Positions 62,862 through 64,000 of a stretch of DNA of 64,000 bases are shown here, in pieces. The notes under the pieces were generated by a model. That model had not been told where the DNA came from. It searched no databases and saw nothing but the letters and a program-made list of their open reading frames with translations. The position numbers were made by a program, and so were the translations under genes. The stretch spans positions 6,178,698 through 6,242,697 of the forward strand of contig CM030934.1 of assembly GCA_018136815.1 (NCBI GenBank), written 5' to 3'. This DNA comes from Isochrysis galbana. Its lineage: Eukaryota; Haptophyta; Isochrysidales; Isochrysidaceae. The first letter of the stretch is position 1. Each line of letters starts with the position of its first letter.

Positions 62862-63310
62862 CTCCTCTGCCCCCTGAGCTGGCCTCCATGAGCCTCCAGG
62901 GTTGCCAATGGGCAGCTGCAGGCCTGCCGCAGGCGCGCCATCGCGCGTGCCGCAGGAGAGGGGAGAGAGAGCGCGGAGAAGGGGGTGGGCGGAGCGGAGC
63001 TCCGCCCACCGAAAAATAGGTAAGTCCCGCACCTGTTTACAAGATAAGTCGGGACTGAGGTCGCCGCCCACTCGGAGACACAGGAGGAAGAGAGGGAACA
63101 GATCACCGGGGGGAGGCGCGGGCCACCGGACCATATCTAAGCCCTTCACCCCAATCCCCCTAGTAGTGCACGGGGGGAGTCGCCTGATGGCGGGGGGAGA
63201 AGGGCTGGGAGCGTGGGGGTGTAGAAAGTTTTCCTACGTGAATAGAAAGTAGAGGGTCCACGGCTGCGTGCGCGGTGAGACTATTAAAAGGTTTATTGTT
63301 CCTACTACTT
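62862..63310 (+). repeat. Retroelement-associated repeat module with a 12-bp-arm hairpin (copy 3)
   Basis: It begins with the short-element head in reverse (CCCCAGCCTCCTCTGCCCCC), then the hairpin GGTGGGCGGAGC-GGA-GCTCCGCCCACC (62984-63010), AAGTCCCG...CGGGACT (63021-63057) and ends in GCGGTGAGACTATTAAAAGG (63270-63290). It is the plus-strand counterpart of 3255-3690. Confidence 0.85.
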
Positions 63311-63510
63311 CTTCTATTACTAGTAATTGACAACAACAAGAAGATGGCCAAAGTGGAGAGTGGTTATGACCGTAACCCGTTCAGGGGAGCAATCCCATTG
63401 AAAGCTGCCGGTGGGATCTGTCATACTTATGTGCATGCCTCAGAGATTCTCGGTATTGGTGCAGTTGTGCACCGTTCACAACCCTCGTCTAGGCTCTTGC
63501 TCGAGGCAAT
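63311..63510. other. Spacer, 3' region of the SANT-domain gene
   Basis: No features seen. Confidence 0.4.
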
Positions 63511-64000
63511 CTACTCGGTGGCGTCCCGAATGACCTTGGCTCGGCGCACGCGAGGTCCAAGTGGTTCCTCAAACAAGTGCAATCCGCCGTGATTGTGATG
63601 AAGCATGCACCCAACCGTGCAGCACATCCCCTCCCGCACGTTGCGGGAGGCCTGGCGCGCGTCGATCTTGCTCAGATGTTTGTGGCTCTTGTGCACACAG
63701 TAGTACGCCTCCACCAACTCGGACATACTACGTCCAGGGAACTCGGGCAAAAACTCACGGAAGCGCTTTCCCAACCGGCTAAGCCGCTCACCAAAAAGCG
63801 CCGCCTCGGCGGACGTCCACTGGAGCGGCGGAGTCTCGAGCTGCGGTGGCAAAGGTTCGCGTAAGTGAGTGAAGCCCAGCTGCTCGAGTCTGAACTTCAG
63901 CTTCCGTTCATGCAGCTGCGCGAGGCGCGACGGGCCTTCCCCACCGTACATGCTGCGGAAGCTCGATGTAGGAGTCTTGTCGACCGGTGGCGGGAGTGGA
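63511..64000 (-). CDS. SANT/Myb-domain chromatin protein, partial at window edge
   Basis: The minus frame is open from base 64000 to the stop at 63511 (about 162 codons seen). A SANT domain is clear: LQWTSAEAALFGERLSRLGK, then FREFLPEFPGRSMSELVEAY and YCVHKSHKHL, the order W..(E)..F...L...GK.F..I...(P)(G/K)S..(E)(L)V.(YY)..(W/K). This form occurs in MIER/RCOR/MTA-type co-repressors and their relatives, where it follows an ELM2 domain; the upstream part (DKTPTSSFRSMYGGEGP) lies at the window edge and an ELM2 cannot be checked. The C-terminal 45 residues are basic. It probably acts in a histone-modifying complex. A further 3' exon is possible, since the stop follows a low-complexity end. Confidence 0.7.
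   Translation of the reverse strand, partial: PLPPPVDKTPTSSFRSMYGGEGPSRLAQLHERKLKFRLEQLGFTHLREPLPPQLETPPLQWTSAEAALFGERLSRLGKRFREFLPEFPGRSMSELVEAYYCVHKSHKHLSKIDARQASRNVREGMCCTVGCMLHHNHGGLHLFEEPLGPRVRRAKVIRDATE

Overview
The window is nuclear DNA of a GC-rich, flagellated, unicellular eukaryote. A haptophyte alga fits best, but this is an inference from gene content and I cannot exclude another algal lineage. The eukaryotic evidence is direct: genes are split by short GT-AG introns (about 70-390 bp), and there is a radial spoke head gene (a motile 9+2 flagellum), Sec61-beta, STK19, a SANT-domain chromatin protein, a GPR155/LYCHOS-type membrane protein and Golgi glycan enzymes. All exon joins given were worked out by hand from splice signals, reading phase and family resemblance. 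A 100-base run of N at 1401-1500 is an assembly gap.

Layout. 1-2.6 kb: a partial phage-type DNA cytosine methyltransferase and a GT29 sialyltransferase, both minus strand. 2.6-7.2 kb: repeats, retroelement scraps and two AT-rich, virus-like small genes. 7.3-8.1 kb: STK19. 9.3-10.2 kb: a 203-bp tandem array. 11.0-11.3 kb: Sec61-beta. 14.1-16.8 kb: a large low-complexity protein. 17-20 kb: retroelement and short-repeat debris. 20.3-24.1 kb: a phytanoyl-CoA-dioxygenase-like gene and a radial spoke RSP4/6 gene. 24.4-26.7 kb: a LINE 5' end split by a complete hAT-type element with 8-bp target duplications. 27.2-30.0 kb: a B12D/NDUFA4-like gene and a divergent Sec14-like gene. 30.8-34.2 kb: a gag-like ORF and a 5'-truncated LINE. 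34.4-41.4 kb: a lysine-rich nuclear protein, a six-exon polytopic membrane protein and a secretory sulfotransferase. 42-43.9 kb: a second AT-rich virus-like gene and repeats. 44-47.1 kb: GPR155/LYCHOS-like. 47.7-52.8 kb: tandem repeats, an array of short palindromes, long (GA)n and (CT)n tracts and a truncated piggyBac transposase. 52.9-56.5 kb: a large Pro-rich transmembrane surface protein with four six-Cys modules. 57.3-63.3 kb: LINE copies, an EF-hand membrane protein and a PD-(D/E)XK-like fragment fused at a LINE break. The right edge holds a partial SANT-domain gene.

The host genes do not form a pathway or operon. Two (sialyltransferase, sulfotransferase) point to secretory-pathway glycan modification, and the surface protein at 52.9 kb would be a plausible substrate class. 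Most of the space between genes is built from a few repeat families: a LINE whose copies share a hairpin just upstream of ATGGAGCG, a repeat module with a conserved 12-bp-arm hairpin, and short interspersed elements with two alternative terminal hairpins. The most unusual items are the phage-type methyltransferase, the palindrome array at 49.2 kb, the pair of AT-rich genes in related flanks, and the nuclease-like fragment joined to a LINE.
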